Assembly: GCF_000227135.1 (NCBI RefSeq)
Contig: NC_018236.1
Span: forward strand, 514,958-578,957
Reading direction: 5' to 3'
From: Leishmania donovani
Taxonomy: Eukaryota > Euglenozoa > Kinetoplastea > Trypanosomatida > Trypanosomatidae
Length of the DNA: 64,000 bases
This document shows, one piece after another, positions 9,955 to 20,234 of this stretch. The translations under genes and the position numbers were made by a program. Numbering within the stretch: position 1 is the stretch's first letter; every line of letters begins with the position of its first letter. The notes below the pieces were generated by a model that was not told where the DNA came from, made no database searches, and was given only the letters and a program-made list of their open reading frames with translations.

Positions 9955-11801
9955 CCTCCACGTTCTCCTCTGAAGGCTTCACTGTTCCTGCCGCGCAGCC
10001 TACGAAGCGCATCTGCATCGCCGAGAAGTTGCTCGCAGCCGCCACCCTCCCGGTGGCCGCGCACATCATGCGGAGAGAGCGAAAAAGATGTAAAAAGGAA
10101 GAAAGAAGGTCGGGATGACGAGCGGTTATGACGACAACACTCCGATGACATGGCACACGGGTGACAGACAGAGGCCGCCAACCCCGTCGCCCGTGAAAAC
10201 GGGAAGGCGGTCGGGGGCGACGTGGATGAGGGAGGTCGGATGGCAGCAACGACGGGAGCGAAGGAAGAAGGGAAGGGGGGGGTCATGGCAGAGGGGAGGG
10301 ATAAGAGTACTTCCACGTACACACGCTGTCGCACTCCCCCCCATTTCTCAGCTCCCGCTTGTCTGCAGTACAGCCTGCGCTTCCCTTTCAGCTACGCCAC
10401 TCCACGCATCTCCGAGGATGAAGCTGTCTTTGCACCGCGTGCCCTCGTCTGCCTCAGCTCCTCCCTCGCCCCTCATGCACCAATGCTACAATTAGCTGTA
10501 ATGAAGTGCAAGAGGGGAGTAACAGAGGTTTGGCACCGTCGTGGTCGGCTCTGTGAGCCTGCCTCCTGAGCACAGACCTTGCATCGACGGTATCGGTATT
10601 GTTGTTCCAAAGGACTGCGACTCTTTTAGGGAGCTTGTGCGCGTTTATGCGTGGATGCGTTGCTGGCTGTGGTGCCCCCCCTCCACACTTGCCCGTCGTC
10701 GTCAGTGACCCATCTTTCCTCAGCGACCCATTCCTTCCACTCGTTGCCCGCCTCTCGCACGCGGCAACGGTGGGGAGTGCCGGGAAAGTCAAGGGGAAGG
10801 CTATAGGGAAATGAGAAATCACTGCGAAGGCGGGTAGAGTGTGCGGGGTGGAGGGGGGGCAGCAGAACGCTCACCGCACGTATAACGTCAGCAACGCGAG
10901 AAGCCAATACGTTGGCACCATTCCACGATGGGGGGCTCGAGCAAGCGCACACAAGCCACACAAGAAACGAAGGGCTAACATGAAATTTACATTGAGTAGA
11001 AGGAAGGGAAAAGATGACGCAGTGATGCACGCAGCAGCTGTATGATCAACCGAATAGTTGGGCCTGCGAGAGAGGGAGCGGGTGTGCGTGTGTGTATGAG
11101 GGGAGGTGGGGAAGGGTGAGGCTGAGGGCCACATGGGAGACACTCAAGCCATTGAGGAGGAGGCACGGCATGGTGAGCCCCTTCGTGGAGGAGCCGGATG
11201 AGTTTGGTGCAACCCACGCTGCACCGTGTTCCATCCCCTCCTCCGCAACACCCAGTCTCTCTCTCCTTACCCCTCTCTCCCACGCGTGACCAATGGCGTT
11301 ACACACGTGCGCAAAAAAAAAAAACAAAGCCAAGGGCGCTTGTAAGCTTACATAGAACACCCCAAAACGGCCACAAGGCGTGAGAGGTGCAGGGGGCGGT
11401 GGGGGCGGCGGCGCGCGATGGACACCGATCGCCACTACCAGAGGAAGATAAGATACACGCACAGCGCGTACGCCGCAGTCACTGCTTCATTCACGTGCGC
11501 ATTCCCCGCCGCAGTCTCGCCTCCGCCGATCCACCCGTCTACTACTCTCACTTCGCAGAGACTCCGCCGACAGGCAGGTGCCTGAGAGAGCGAAATGCCG
11601 AAGAGGAGCGCACGAGACAGCACAATGATGAGTGACCCAGAGAAGTGTGTGTAGGCTAACGGCCGCCATATCGCGAAGTTTTCCGGGGAAGGGGTGGGGT
11701 GGGGGAGGCATCCAGCTTTCATAAGCGAAACAAATGAAAGGGTGTAGCGCTGTGCGCCGCATCACCGTGTCTGTACATCATCTGTAGACCGGCCGGCGCA
11801 C
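9955..11801. other. Long intergenic spacer with a doubtful small ORF
   Basis: 1.85 kb between the paraflagellar-rod gene and the SIM-motif gene. The minus strand has pyrimidine-rich stretches near 10160-10290 and 11200-11280. A 95-codon ATG-started frame at 11435-11722 with two hydrophobic stretches is the only candidate gene (see findings). Otherwise nothing is recognised. Confidence 0.55.
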
Positions 11802-13622
11802 TTACGCCTCGATCTGCGCCGGCGCAGGGACGGTGCCGTCCGCCGCATTTAGTGAAGCTGCCGCAGGGGCGGCGATGGCAGCCGCGCTGACACCGCGCTC
11901 CAGCGCCTCCTGCTCCTGCTCCACGAGAGCCTTGGCCTCCGCGATGCGTGCCTTCTTCTGGAAGACCTCCTGCTCTTCACCTTCGACGTACTTCATCGAG
12001 CGATTCACGAAGCGGGTGCGGGCCGCGACGGACTCGTGGCCGAACTCCTGCAGCGGGTGCACGAACGGCTTCTCGGCGCGCTCACACGAGGTCAGCACTA
12101 GCTCCTCGACAGACTCGAACACCTGTTCACCGGCGTCCTGCGTGGCGTGCAGGGCGTTAATGACACCCTCCACCGCCTGCGCCTGCGCCAGCACCTCCGC
12201 CAGTTCCTCGCGGTAGTGCTTGTAGTTGGGGTCGAGACTGTCCATGGAGCTGTCTCGGTTATGCTGCGCAAGCCGGGCCTGGCGCTCCAGCGTGTCGAGG
12301 CGGTGCGTCTTCTTCACGGTGAGCTCTCCACACACGAACACAAACGCCCGGTATGCCTTGAGGAACTCGTCAGCCTCGTGGTCAATGATCGAGTTGAGAG
12401 CCTTCTCCGCGTCCTCCTGGGGCAGCTTTTCCACCATGTTCTTTACGTACTTCTCCATCTCACGGATTACAGGCTCGCATCCATGGCAGTACTCAAGGCA
12501 CCGCCGCAGCCGCTGCAGGTGCTGGTCCCCTATAGTGACGAACTCCTCGTGCGCCGTCACGCGCTTCGCCTCTTCCTGGACGGCCTTCACCACATCCTGC
12601 GTCATGGCCCGCTGCTGCTCCATCACCTTCCGCAGCTCCGCCGCTTTCTCTAGTATTTCGTTCACTAACTGCACCTTATGCTCCACAACGGAGCTGAGCG
12701 ACGCCTCCATCTTCTGCTTCTGATGCTGGAAGGCAGCCTTCGCCGCCTCGTGCGTGGCGGCCTCGCGCGCGCGCGACTCTTCGCACCTCTCCAGATCCGC
12801 CCTTACTGCAGACTTGATGGCATGCTTGTCGTCGCTGAAGGCCTTCACGGCATCCTCGGCGTCCTCGCGCAGCCTCTGCAGGCGCTCACCAAAGTGCACC
12901 ACTTCGCTGTCCTCCTCTGTGGAGCTGAGAAAATGGAGGCGCTTCACGTAGGAGACGAGGTACTCGTAGCGAGCCGCGATGAGGTGGCGGTGGGCCCGCT
13001 CCACCTCCACGACGTCGCCGTGGCTGAGGGCGGTGTCGTAGACGGCCTGGGCCTCGTCCACCTGCGCCGCGTACTTGTGTTGCTGCGTATCCATCTCCGA
13101 CAGCTCATCCTTGATCTCCTCGGTGGGGTCCACATGTTGGATTTCATGCAGCGCCGCCAGTGTCTCGGGAAGGTTGACGACGGAGCTTTTGGGGGCATGC
13201 AGCTTGATGGCGTTAAGACTGTCCTTCAACACGAGGTAGCGACCCCGCGGCAGATCCTTGTCGGTCAGCTGGTACAAGGTGTTTGCGAAGGCGCTCGCGT
13301 CCAGTGCCGGACGCGTGCACAGGTCTTCGATCTCCTCCGGGGTCACGCGCTGTTCGCACTCCCCCATGAAGCGCGCCTCATCCCAGCCAGCAGGGCGCTC
13401 GTGACGGTAGCGCTCATGCAGCTTCGCGACGGCTTCCGAAATGCGCTCGCCGTTGACCGCCAGCGGTGGCAGGCGGCCTTCCGCGTACGTGACGAAGTTG
13501 TCGGCGATGGTCAGGCCATTTTCCGCGAGCTCGGCTACGGCAGCGACGGCGCGGTGATTCTCGACATTCTGCACGTCCCGTGACGGGTACGTGGGCGGAA
13601 TAATCGCGCTGCCGTTCATCAT
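11802..13622 (-). CDS. Paraflagellar-rod family protein
   Basis: 606 residues from the first of two adjacent ATGs (13617-13622); upstream codons are UTR-like and follow a pyrimidine-rich stretch. It is almost entirely alpha-helical and charged, with heptad-like coiled coil from about residue 130 to 560, and contains the conserved-looking block LCTRPALDASAFANTLYQLT followed by DLPRGRYLVLKDSLNAI (about residues 100-140), typical of the paraflagellar-rod (PFR) family. Length is close to that of PFR1/PFR2 (about 600). PFR proteins build the lattice beside the axoneme in trypanosomatid flagella and are needed for normal beating. It may be a minor rod component (PAR4-like) rather than PFR1/PFR2; I cannot tell which. 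The tail is Ala/Pro-rich. Confidence 0.82.
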   Translation of the reverse strand: MMNGSAIIPPTYPSRDVQNVENHRAVAAVAELAENGLTIADNFVTYAEGRLPPLAVNGERISEAVAKLHERYRHERPAGWDEARFMGECEQRVTPEEIEDLCTRPALDASAFANTLYQLTDKDLPRGRYLVLKDSLNAIKLHAPKSSVVNLPETLAALHEIQHVDPTEEIKDELSEMDTQQHKYAAQVDEAQAVYDTALSHGDVVEVERAHRHLIAARYEYLVSYVKRLHFLSSTEEDSEVVHFGERLQRLREDAEDAVKAFSDDKHAIKSAVRADLERCEESRAREAATHEAAKAAFQHQKQKMEASLSSVVEHKVQLVNEILEKAAELRKVMEQQRAMTQDVVKAVQEEAKRVTAHEEFVTIGDQHLQRLRRCLEYCHGCEPVIREMEKYVKNMVEKLPQEDAEKALNSIIDHEADEFLKAYRAFVFVCGELTVKKTHRLDTLERQARLAQHNRDSSMDSLDPNYKHYREELAEVLAQAQAVEGVINALHATQDAGEQVFESVEELVLTSCERAEKPFVHPLQEFGHESVAARTRFVNRSMKYVEGEEQEVFQKKARIAEAKALVEQEQEALERGVSAAAIAAPAAASLNAADGTVPAPAQIEA

Positions 13623-15231
13623 AGCGTCGTCCTTCCTTCTCTCTCTTAGTGCGATGATCGCGTGTGTGCAAGGCGCCTTATGGGAGGGGGGGGGGGGCAG
13701 GAAGGGGCGAGCGAGAGAGGGACCGGAGGTCGGTGCGGGTGAGACGATGCAGCACTGGGGTGGGAGCGGCTTTCTGCTGCGGACACAGACGCGAGAAACA
13801 CACACACACACGGAGAAGCTCAAAGTGCGACAGTGCTGAGAGACGATACATCAATCGGCAGGGGGACCACAAAAGCCGTCGGGCGGGTGCGCGTGTGGGG
13901 AGGGGTGTAGGAAGAGGGGAAGAGGGGGAGGGGGAGGGGCCAGCGGCACATCAACATGTGGACGGGCCGTACGGCGCGCGGGAGAGTGAAAATGGAGGCA
14001 TGTTTGGTGGTGAGGAGAACGGAGGCAGAGACGCACCTGCGCGAGTTCAAGTTGTAGGTTCGCACACAAGCATGAGCGATGCCTGTAAGCAACCTGAGCA
14101 CGGCACGCACATTCAGAGAAGCACGGTGGGTGCCGGTGTGCATCAATGATGCCTGTGTCGAGACGACTTTGTGTCGCGCAGTGGCCTACACATCGTTTAC
14201 CTCAACGACGGCATTTTCGTTTCTCTTCAACGTGTGTGTGTGTGCGCGTGTTTATTTCTCTGCGGCGCAGCACGCGCTGAGCGCCACACCACGCCACACG
14301 ACCGACCCTGTCTCAAGCTCTACTCCCCCACCCCACACAGCCGCCCCCCAATCATGCCGGTCGCCACGCCTGGTGCATCCCCCCTCCCCCCTCCCTCGGG
14401 GTGGCACGCAGGCTCCTCCCCACACATCAGTGGGCCGTGTGAGGCATACGCTCGAGTCACCCTGACACGTGCTGCCCATCGTATGGATGGCGCAGACGTG
14501 TTCACTGTCGAGCCTCGCCCCGACGCACCGCCAGAGGTGGGTTCTGCATTGGCAGGGATAGAAGGGGGCTGTTTGGCCTCCCTAACAGAGAGAGAGAGAG
14601 TGGCGGGTTGTGTGGGTGCACGAGGCCCTGAGACACCACGCGCTGAGAGGTGTGTCCCCTTCTCTCATGAGGAGCACGAAAAATCGCAGGTGAGGTTTGC
14701 ACAGGTTGAGGGTGATGGTGAGGGGAGGGCCCCGTTTCTGGCGGTGCCCACAAGCAAAACAGATAAAGCGCAAGTACGCATCCAAGCACTCAGATGCACG
14801 TGCGCACACCCGCAGGGGCCGAGTGCGCGCCGACACAATCAAGCACGGAGGTGATGGTGGGGGTCGTGTCGAGTGCCCACGTAAATCCAAATGAAAATTG
14901 CAAAGGAGAGATATGAGCCAACCGCAAGCGGGAACGCGCGCAGACTCGCGCGTGCATGCGTGACTGCCCCCCTGCTCGCTCTACCAAGAAGCCATGATGG
15001 GCCAGAGAGTGGGAAGCAGGGCGTGATAGCAGAGGGAATGAGAAAGAAAGGAGGAGGTGCGGAATGCCGTGTGCCGGGACGGCGTCCGCTTGCGAGAGAC
15101 ACCGTTGAACTCATTTGCCGACTCGCGTGTACTGAATCCTGCTGTGTCACTGCAAACGCTTCTTGGTGTGCTCTCCGCTCCTCTCCGGCCCATCCTTGTC
15201 CAGTCGGCCTAGCCATGTCGGTGCTGTGCTC
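13623..15231. other. Intergenic spacer containing SIDER2-like copy a
   Basis: Spacer between the type I membrane protein and the PFR gene. It has a G run at 13686-13699, a CA run near 13800-13813 and the repeat at 14211-14654. No gene seen outside the repeat, and open frames within it are by-products of the repeat. Confidence 0.65.
14211..14654 (+). mobile_element. SIDER2-like retroposon repeat, copy a
   Basis: About 444 bp, present again at 29604-30048 (same orientation) and in part at 19560-19860 (inverted). Copies a and c both start with GCATTTTCG, carry a GT run, and end at GCTGAGAGGTGTG, with near-perfect identity wherever both are resolved. Length, location in an intergenic/3' UTR spacer and dispersion fit the SIDER2 (short interspersed degenerated retroposon) family of Leishmania, which influences mRNA stability when in 3' UTRs. 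The repeat is seen directly; the family name is recognition without a database check. Unlike typical divergent SIDER2 members, these copies are almost identical. Confidence 0.7.
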
Positions 15232-17055
15232 TTAGTCGACGGACCTTGAGTTCACGCCGGGATGGTGCTTCTGCGCCTTCTTACGCTGCGCATCCGACAC
15301 GAGCCGGTCGTCATAGTCATCGGGCTGCATGCAGTAGTACCAGAGCACAGCCAGCCCGGTGCCGATGACGAGGGCGCTGACAGCGGCGATCAGGAGAGTG
15401 TAGAGCGGGTCGAGCGGCTTCTTGTACTCATGCGCGTTGGTGGGTGGCTCGGCGAGGTCCGTGAAAGAAACGTGAATGCGAGCGACGCGGTAGTAGTAGA
15501 TGGACGGGCCCCCCTTGAGACCCACCTCCACGTACATCTGGTTGCCCTCCACGAATTCGTTGGGGACAGTGGAGAGGTCGAGGGTCAGCGAGTGCGAGGA
15601 GACGCCATCGGGGTTACCGAGATACTGCTTCAGCACTGACTCTGTCTTCAGTGGCACCTCCTTCAGCTGATCCTTCGTCTTGCGCGGCGAGGTGAAGCAG
15701 AACACAGCCGAGAAGGCGGCGGCGGAAAGCAGCTCCGTGCTGGCCGATAAGTAAAACCCGACGTCGTTCGGCGACGGCGGCGACTGACCCGAACCAGCAT
15801 AGCCGGCCACCAAGTAGCTGAAGACGTCTGTGCTCATCGACAGCTCACTGTAGTTGCCCATAACAGGTCTGCTGCCGCTCATGACCACCCACTGTAGGCC
15901 TTCTGATTCCTGTGGCACCTGTGGAGGCACATGATGACTGAATACCGATGCAGCCAGCATGGCTTCGTCGCTGAGGAAGTTGTACTTCCACGTGACAGGC
16001 AGCTGTAGCGTACCGTTTCGATTCGTCTTGATGCAGTACTCCCCTTCCATGGTTCCCGGCAACCCCAGCGCTACATCAGCCTGGCTGAAGCACAGGTGTT
16101 TGTCCTCGAGAAGGATCTGCACGTCCAGCGGTCGACTGCGGCACAGATAGCTGCTTTCGTTGACGTAGGTCATGTAGTAGTCTTGCGCGCACACGCAGGT
16201 CTCGGTGAACGGCTCGTCTTTGGAGATGTACCCGTCGCACTGCTCCTGCTCATGCAAGGAAAGTGACACATACTCCGCTGCCGTGTAGGTGTCATTCGAG
16301 TTTCTGCATGCAACGATGGCGTTGGAGGAGTAGGCGTTGACACCGCTGATGCAGCTGAGAGGTGTCACCTCTGCAGGCTGCGTCACCAGCGTCTCCGCCG
16401 GCTGGTGGATCGAGCTGCAAAATACCTGGCGCAGCGGTGCGACCTTGGTGGGCGGTGTGCTCACCGCTCGGGCCGCTTGCCGAATAGCTGCAGGGGTCCT
16501 GTGCGCGTTGGTCGGCGACACGAAAAGCGGCGCCATGTCACTCCCCACTTCCGCGTGGAGGTCCGCATCTGCCTCTACCTTGGCGAGGAGCGCCTCTGTG
16601 TCCTTGTCGAGAGAGGCTCCGACCAAGACGGACGCAAGCGTGCGGCCAGCGCTGGCGAATCTCATCACCGACTGAACGCTGGACTGGACCACGATGTGGG
16701 GATGCTGCAGGCACTGCGTGACAAACCCAAGCAGTGGCATGCGATCGGCGCTTGGCATTGGCGCGGAGATTGCAGAAGGATGCAAGTGGCTGTCTTCTGC
16801 GAATTGGCTTGCAGTGGCTTTGATATCGGTGGTATCGCTCTCGTAGTGCCTGCCAACGAAGAGCTCCAGAGCCATCCCGACCCGCTCTGCGTAGGCAGCC
16901 AAGGAGCGGAGGCGTTGGCGCTGCGCCGCCGTCGGCGGCGACGACACTTGTGTTGGGGACACTGCCGCCGCTGCCACGGAGGCAAAGGAGGCTGTGTGCA
17001 GCAGTAGAAGTGCTGCGGTTGCCAGGACGGCTGCCGCGGCAACTTTTCGCGTCAT
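15232..17055 (-). CDS. Type I membrane glycoprotein, unknown function
   Basis: 607 residues. The N-terminus is a clear signal peptide (Ala/Leu-rich, about residues 5-30). A single membrane span (LYTLLIAAVSALVIGTGL region, about 550-573) precedes a 33-residue basic/acidic cytoplasmic tail. The ectodomain holds a Cys-rich segment near the middle (CVCAQDYYMTY, YLCRSRP, HLCFSQ) and at least four N-glycosylation sequons (NDT, NES, NGT, NYS). This indicates a secreted-pathway surface or endomembrane protein. I considered the gamete fusogen HAP2 because of the architecture, but found no matching motif. Family not recognised. The start ATG follows a long pyrimidine-rich minus-strand region (17100-17300). 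Confidence 0.85.
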   Translation of the reverse strand: MTRKVAAAAVLATAALLLLHTASFASVAAAAVSPTQVSSPPTAAQRQRLRSLAAYAERVGMALELFVGRHYESDTTDIKATASQFAEDSHLHPSAISAPMPSADRMPLLGFVTQCLQHPHIVVQSSVQSVMRFASAGRTLASVLVGASLDKDTEALLAKVEADADLHAEVGSDMAPLFVSPTNAHRTPAAIRQAARAVSTPPTKVAPLRQVFCSSIHQPAETLVTQPAEVTPLSCISGVNAYSSNAIVACRNSNDTYTAAEYVSLSLHEQEQCDGYISKDEPFTETCVCAQDYYMTYVNESSYLCRSRPLDVQILLEDKHLCFSQADVALGLPGTMEGEYCIKTNRNGTLQLPVTWKYNFLSDEAMLAASVFSHHVPPQVPQESEGLQWVVMSGSRPVMGNYSELSMSTDVFSYLVAGYAGSGQSPPSPNDVGFYLSASTELLSAAAFSAVFCFTSPRKTKDQLKEVPLKTESVLKQYLGNPDGVSSHSLTLDLSTVPNEFVEGNQMYVEVGLKGGPSIYYYRVARIHVSFTDLAEPPTNAHEYKKPLDPLYTLLIAAVSALVIGTGLAVLWYYCMQPDDYDDRLVSDAQRKKAQKHHPGVNSRSVD

Positions 17056-18777
17056 CCTGAGGGGTTGTCAGCGCGCCGCTCGTAGAGGCTCTTATCCACC
17101 GTTTTCCTGCGCGCAACGGCGGCGGTAGTGATTGCGCGGGAAGAGGGCGAGGGACGAAGGTGTGGAGGCGGGCCGCTTCTATCTGTATCGCGGTGAAGCC
17201 CGGGTGTATATGTGTGTGTGGGGGGGGGGGTGGAAGGGGGCGAGAGAGAGCAACACAACGAGCGAACCACAGGTCCCAAAGCCGAGAGGGGGGTGGGAAA
17301 GACCAGCCCACTAGCGGAGGGGTAGCAACGTGCAGAAGGCAGCAATATATATATAGAGAGAGAGAGAGAAACTCTTGGCAGGCAACAACGACAACAACCT
17401 CCAAAGTATTTGAGAGGTTCCACTCAGGGAAGAGAGCGCCAGAGTACCCTCGCACGCAGGCGATGAGCGCGCAGGTGTGCTTCCGGGGCGGATGAGGCGT
17501 CGAGCGCTGCAAGCAACCTAACGAAATGAGGCGGTCACGCACTGATGGACACAGGCGTATAGGAAGCAGTTGGATGGAGGAGCACCACGCGCGCAGCCAT
17601 GGAACGGGAGAGAAACTTCAAGCCACAGAGAAGAGCAAGCAACCAATGAAAGGGATCAGGTGCAGGCGTGAGCTGAGAGGGTGCAATGAGCGCAGATGTG
17701 CGGAGTCGATTGGGGCGCTGATGTGAACGCGAAACGACAAGGTGGAAAGGGCGGGGGGTAGGAGAGGCGCTGCAGCGTGCACCAGCTTGAAGACTGTCAG
17801 AGCACCGCAGTGAAACTCACACACAGATGGAGAGACAAAAGATGGACGGAAGCAGGGATGACACGTTAGAAAGGGCAAGAGGGAAAGGGGAGAGGACGCG
17901 CACCTCTACACACAACGAGCGGCGGTGGTGACACCCGCACCCGACAGCGTCATGGAGTCACCCATTGGGTGTGGGAAGACAGGCACGTAATGAATTCACG
18001 TCTCTCGCCTCGCCGCGTCGTGAGAAAGTACCGAGACACGAGAGGTGTGCGGGTGAGGTCTACCTGTGTGTAGGGGGAGAGGGGAGGAGAATAAAAGCAC
18101 TCGCTCAGGGCAGTGGTGGTGCGGCTGCCACGCCCGCAAGCGCACCGTATCCTCTTCACCGCAGTAGCAGCCGCAGCGGTGGCGGCGGAAGTGGTGTGGG
18201 GGTCGCTGTGCCCTTCACCATGTCCCTTTCGTCTGTGTGCCTGAGCGAGAACGCGACTCTCGTGTTGCTCTCCAGAGGGGAGTGGGAGTGGAGGGAGGAG
18301 TTGGGCATCGAGACGACAACGAAAACGAAGAAGCGATGACGAAGGGGGGGGGGGGCGGAAACAAAAAAACGTGTGTGTCACTCGATCTGAGAGAGAAGAC
18401 AAACTGTGCACGCCTCTGTGCAGCGTGACGCGGACGGCGAGTGGGAGACGCGGGAGACGCGCGCACCACGAGGTCACGAGGGCGTCAGAGAGGAGAAGCG
18501 AGGGCGAATGCAGAGAAGGGAGAAAGAGACGGAGAAGCGCATCTGTGCTTTCACCCGCCTCTCCTCCTTTTCACCGTCTCGCCGCCGCTTTCTACCGCCG
18601 CCGAACCCGGCACGCACTCCAGCAAAGGACGAGACATCACCTTCGAAGAAAAAGAATGGAAAAAGAAACAAGAAATCTCTATGAAAACCCACGGCGTAGG
18701 CAGGGAGAGGGGAGGCGAGGGCACCCCACACCCCGGACACGCACGCGAGGCGTAGGCAAACCCTCTAACTGAGCCGC
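17056..18777. other. Long intergenic spacer (H2B 3' UTR region)
   Basis: 1.7 kb between H2B and the membrane glycoprotein. It holds a mixed AT/AG microsatellite at 17345-17370, a GT run followed by G11 (17212-17231), G10 near 18346-18355, and strong minus-strand pyrimidine tracts near 17160-17310 suitable as the downstream splice signal. No gene seen. Confidence 0.65.
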
Positions 18778-19113
18778 TCAACGCGACGCGCTCGACACGG
18801 CCTTCGTGCCCTCAGCCATGGCGTGCTTCGCGAGCTCCGCCGGCAGCACAATACGCACCGCCGTCTGCACCTCGCGCGCACCCAGCGTGCGCTTCTTGTT
18901 CGCGCGAACAATCGACGCGGCCTCAGTGCAGATGCGCTCCATCACGTCGTTCACGTACGAGTTCACGATCTTCATCGTGCGGTGCGACATCGACATCTGG
19001 GCGTTGATCGCCTTCAGCGAGCGGCCCACGTACACGTTCCACGTGCGCTTAGGCTTACGGTGCGACTTGTGCGGGTTGGAAGCCTTGCGGGGAGCAGAGC
19101 GAGAAGAGGCCAT
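18778..19113 (-). CDS. H2B: Histone H2B
   Basis: 111 residues from the ATG at 19111-19113. It starts with a Lys/Arg/Ser-rich tail (MASSRSAPRKASNPHKSHRK) and continues with the histone fold: WNVYVGRSLKAINAQMSMS, the helix containing MKIVNSYVNDVMERI, and the C-terminal REVQTAVRIVLPAELAKHAM block followed by EGTKAVSSAS, which is diagnostic of H2B. Length fits trypanosomatid H2B, which is shorter than animal H2B. It pairs with H2A in the nucleosome core. The mRNA is expected to be trans-spliced and polyadenylated; a strong acceptor lies at 19202-19248. A longer upstream open frame exists but contains that acceptor, so this ATG is the start. Confidence 0.97.
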   Translation of the reverse strand: MASSRSAPRKASNPHKSHRKPKRTWNVYVGRSLKAINAQMSMSHRTMKIVNSYVNDVMERICTEAASIVRANKKRTLGAREVQTAVRIVLPAELAKHAMAEGTKAVSSASR

Positions 19114-19201
19114 GATGATGTGGGTTGGTTGGAAAGGAGGGACAACGTGAAAGTGCGAAGGATTTGGCTGACGTGGTGAGAGCTGCGAGACTGAAGCAAG
19201 T

Positions 19202-19248
19202 CTGCGAAACGAAGGAGAGAGGGAGAGGAGCGTAAGGGGATAGGAAAG
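19202..19248 (-). promoter_or_regulatory. Trans-splice acceptor of H2B mRNA
   Basis: On the minus strand an almost pure pyrimidine tract (CTATCCCC..., CTCCTCTCCCTCTCTCCTTCG) ends in TTTCGCAG, with AG at 19202-19203. This is the layout needed for spliced-leader addition and gives an 88-base 5' UTR. A second CGCAG about 17 bases nearer the ATG is an alternative. Confidence 0.6.
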
Positions 19249-19559
19249 TTTGATGAAGTCATACGCAAGGAGACCACTGGTGAGAGGGCGCAACGCTGCG
19301 GCGCCGCTGGCGTACACCCATTCGATTGTAGTTTTGAGTGCCACAGACATGCTTGCATCGTAACACCGCCTGCGGTGTACCACGGAGCTGCATCGGGGTG
19401 CACCTTCGCGGGAGTGGAAGATGGGGGTGGCCAAGAATCCCCGTTACGCCGTTTTCACCATCTCTCGTCTTTCTTCTGCATCGCGTCATGCTCGTATAGT
19501 TCGCGCCTCTCTTCTTTAGAGTGTGTGAGCGGCCCGGTGACAGGGTCCGGCCGTGGGAT

Positions 19560-19860
19560 GGCGGTGCGTCGGGGCGAGGCTCGACAGTGAACACGTCTGC
19601 GCCATCCATACGATGGGCAGCACGTGTCAGGGTGACTCGAGCGTATGCCTCACACGGCCCACTGATGTGTGGGGAGGAGCCTGCGTGCCACCCCGAGGGA
19701 GAGGGGGAGGGGGGATGCACCAGGCGTGGCGACCGGCATGATTGGGGGGCGGCTGTGTGGGGTGGGGGAGTAGAGCTTGAGACAGGGTCGGTCGTGTGGC
19801 GTGGTGTGGCGCTCAGCGCGTGCTGCGCCGCAGAGAAATAAACACGCGCACACACACACA
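19560..19860 (-). mobile_element. SIDER2-like retroposon repeat, copy b (truncated, inverted)
   Basis: About 300 bp matching copy a in the opposite orientation, from the GT run to the CGACGCACCGCC point. It lacks the last roughly 120 bp of copies a and c. Identity to copy a is close to complete, with small differences such as CCCCCTCTCCC against CCCCCCTCCC. In this orientation it lies in the sense direction of the minus-strand transcript. Confidence 0.7.
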
Positions 19861-20234
19861 AGGCCGAAGAGCAAACCAAGAACGTACTTGAGCGCCTCAG
19901 CGGCCACGGGCACAAACGCGTTGCCGTTGTCCACCGTCGTCCTCCGACGCTCCCACCCGCATCCGAGGAGGCGAGGCGGACAAGCCACCACAGGCACGTT
20001 CGCTGCAGCTCCGTGAGCCACCACGACATGGTCATCACGCGAAGGAATGAAGAGGTTGGGTTGGGTGGGGTGGAGGGCACGAGGGGAAAACGCGGGGCAG
20101 GCCCTCTCGAGGACGCCCTCTCTTCCGCTCTCCTCTCCATCACGAGAAAGACAGCGACGGCTCAGGAGAGCGAGAGAGCCCTGCAAGGACGTGCAGAAGA
20201 CGCGCAGGAGGGCGGGGTGGCCTACCTTCCCCCT

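Larger units (their letters stand above)
19114..20234. other. Intergenic spacer containing SIDER2-like copy b
   Basis: Between the two-span membrane protein and H2B. It contains the H2B acceptor, SIDER2 copy b (19560-19860) and, at 19860-20035, a stretch whose minus-strand translation looks coding-like but is split between two frames (see findings). No intact gene. Confidence 0.6.

Noticed and set aside
12678..13583. 301-codon plus-strand open frame
   Set aside because: Antisense to the PFR coiled coil; composition mirrors the real gene.
14171..14854. 227-codon plus-strand open frame over SIDER2 copy a
   Set aside because: Translation of a non-coding repeat; the same peptide fragments recur at copies b and c in spacer DNA.
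15232..17055. Possible HAP2/GCS1 gamete fusogen
   Set aside because: Only the type I membrane architecture fits; no HAP2 domain motif was found.
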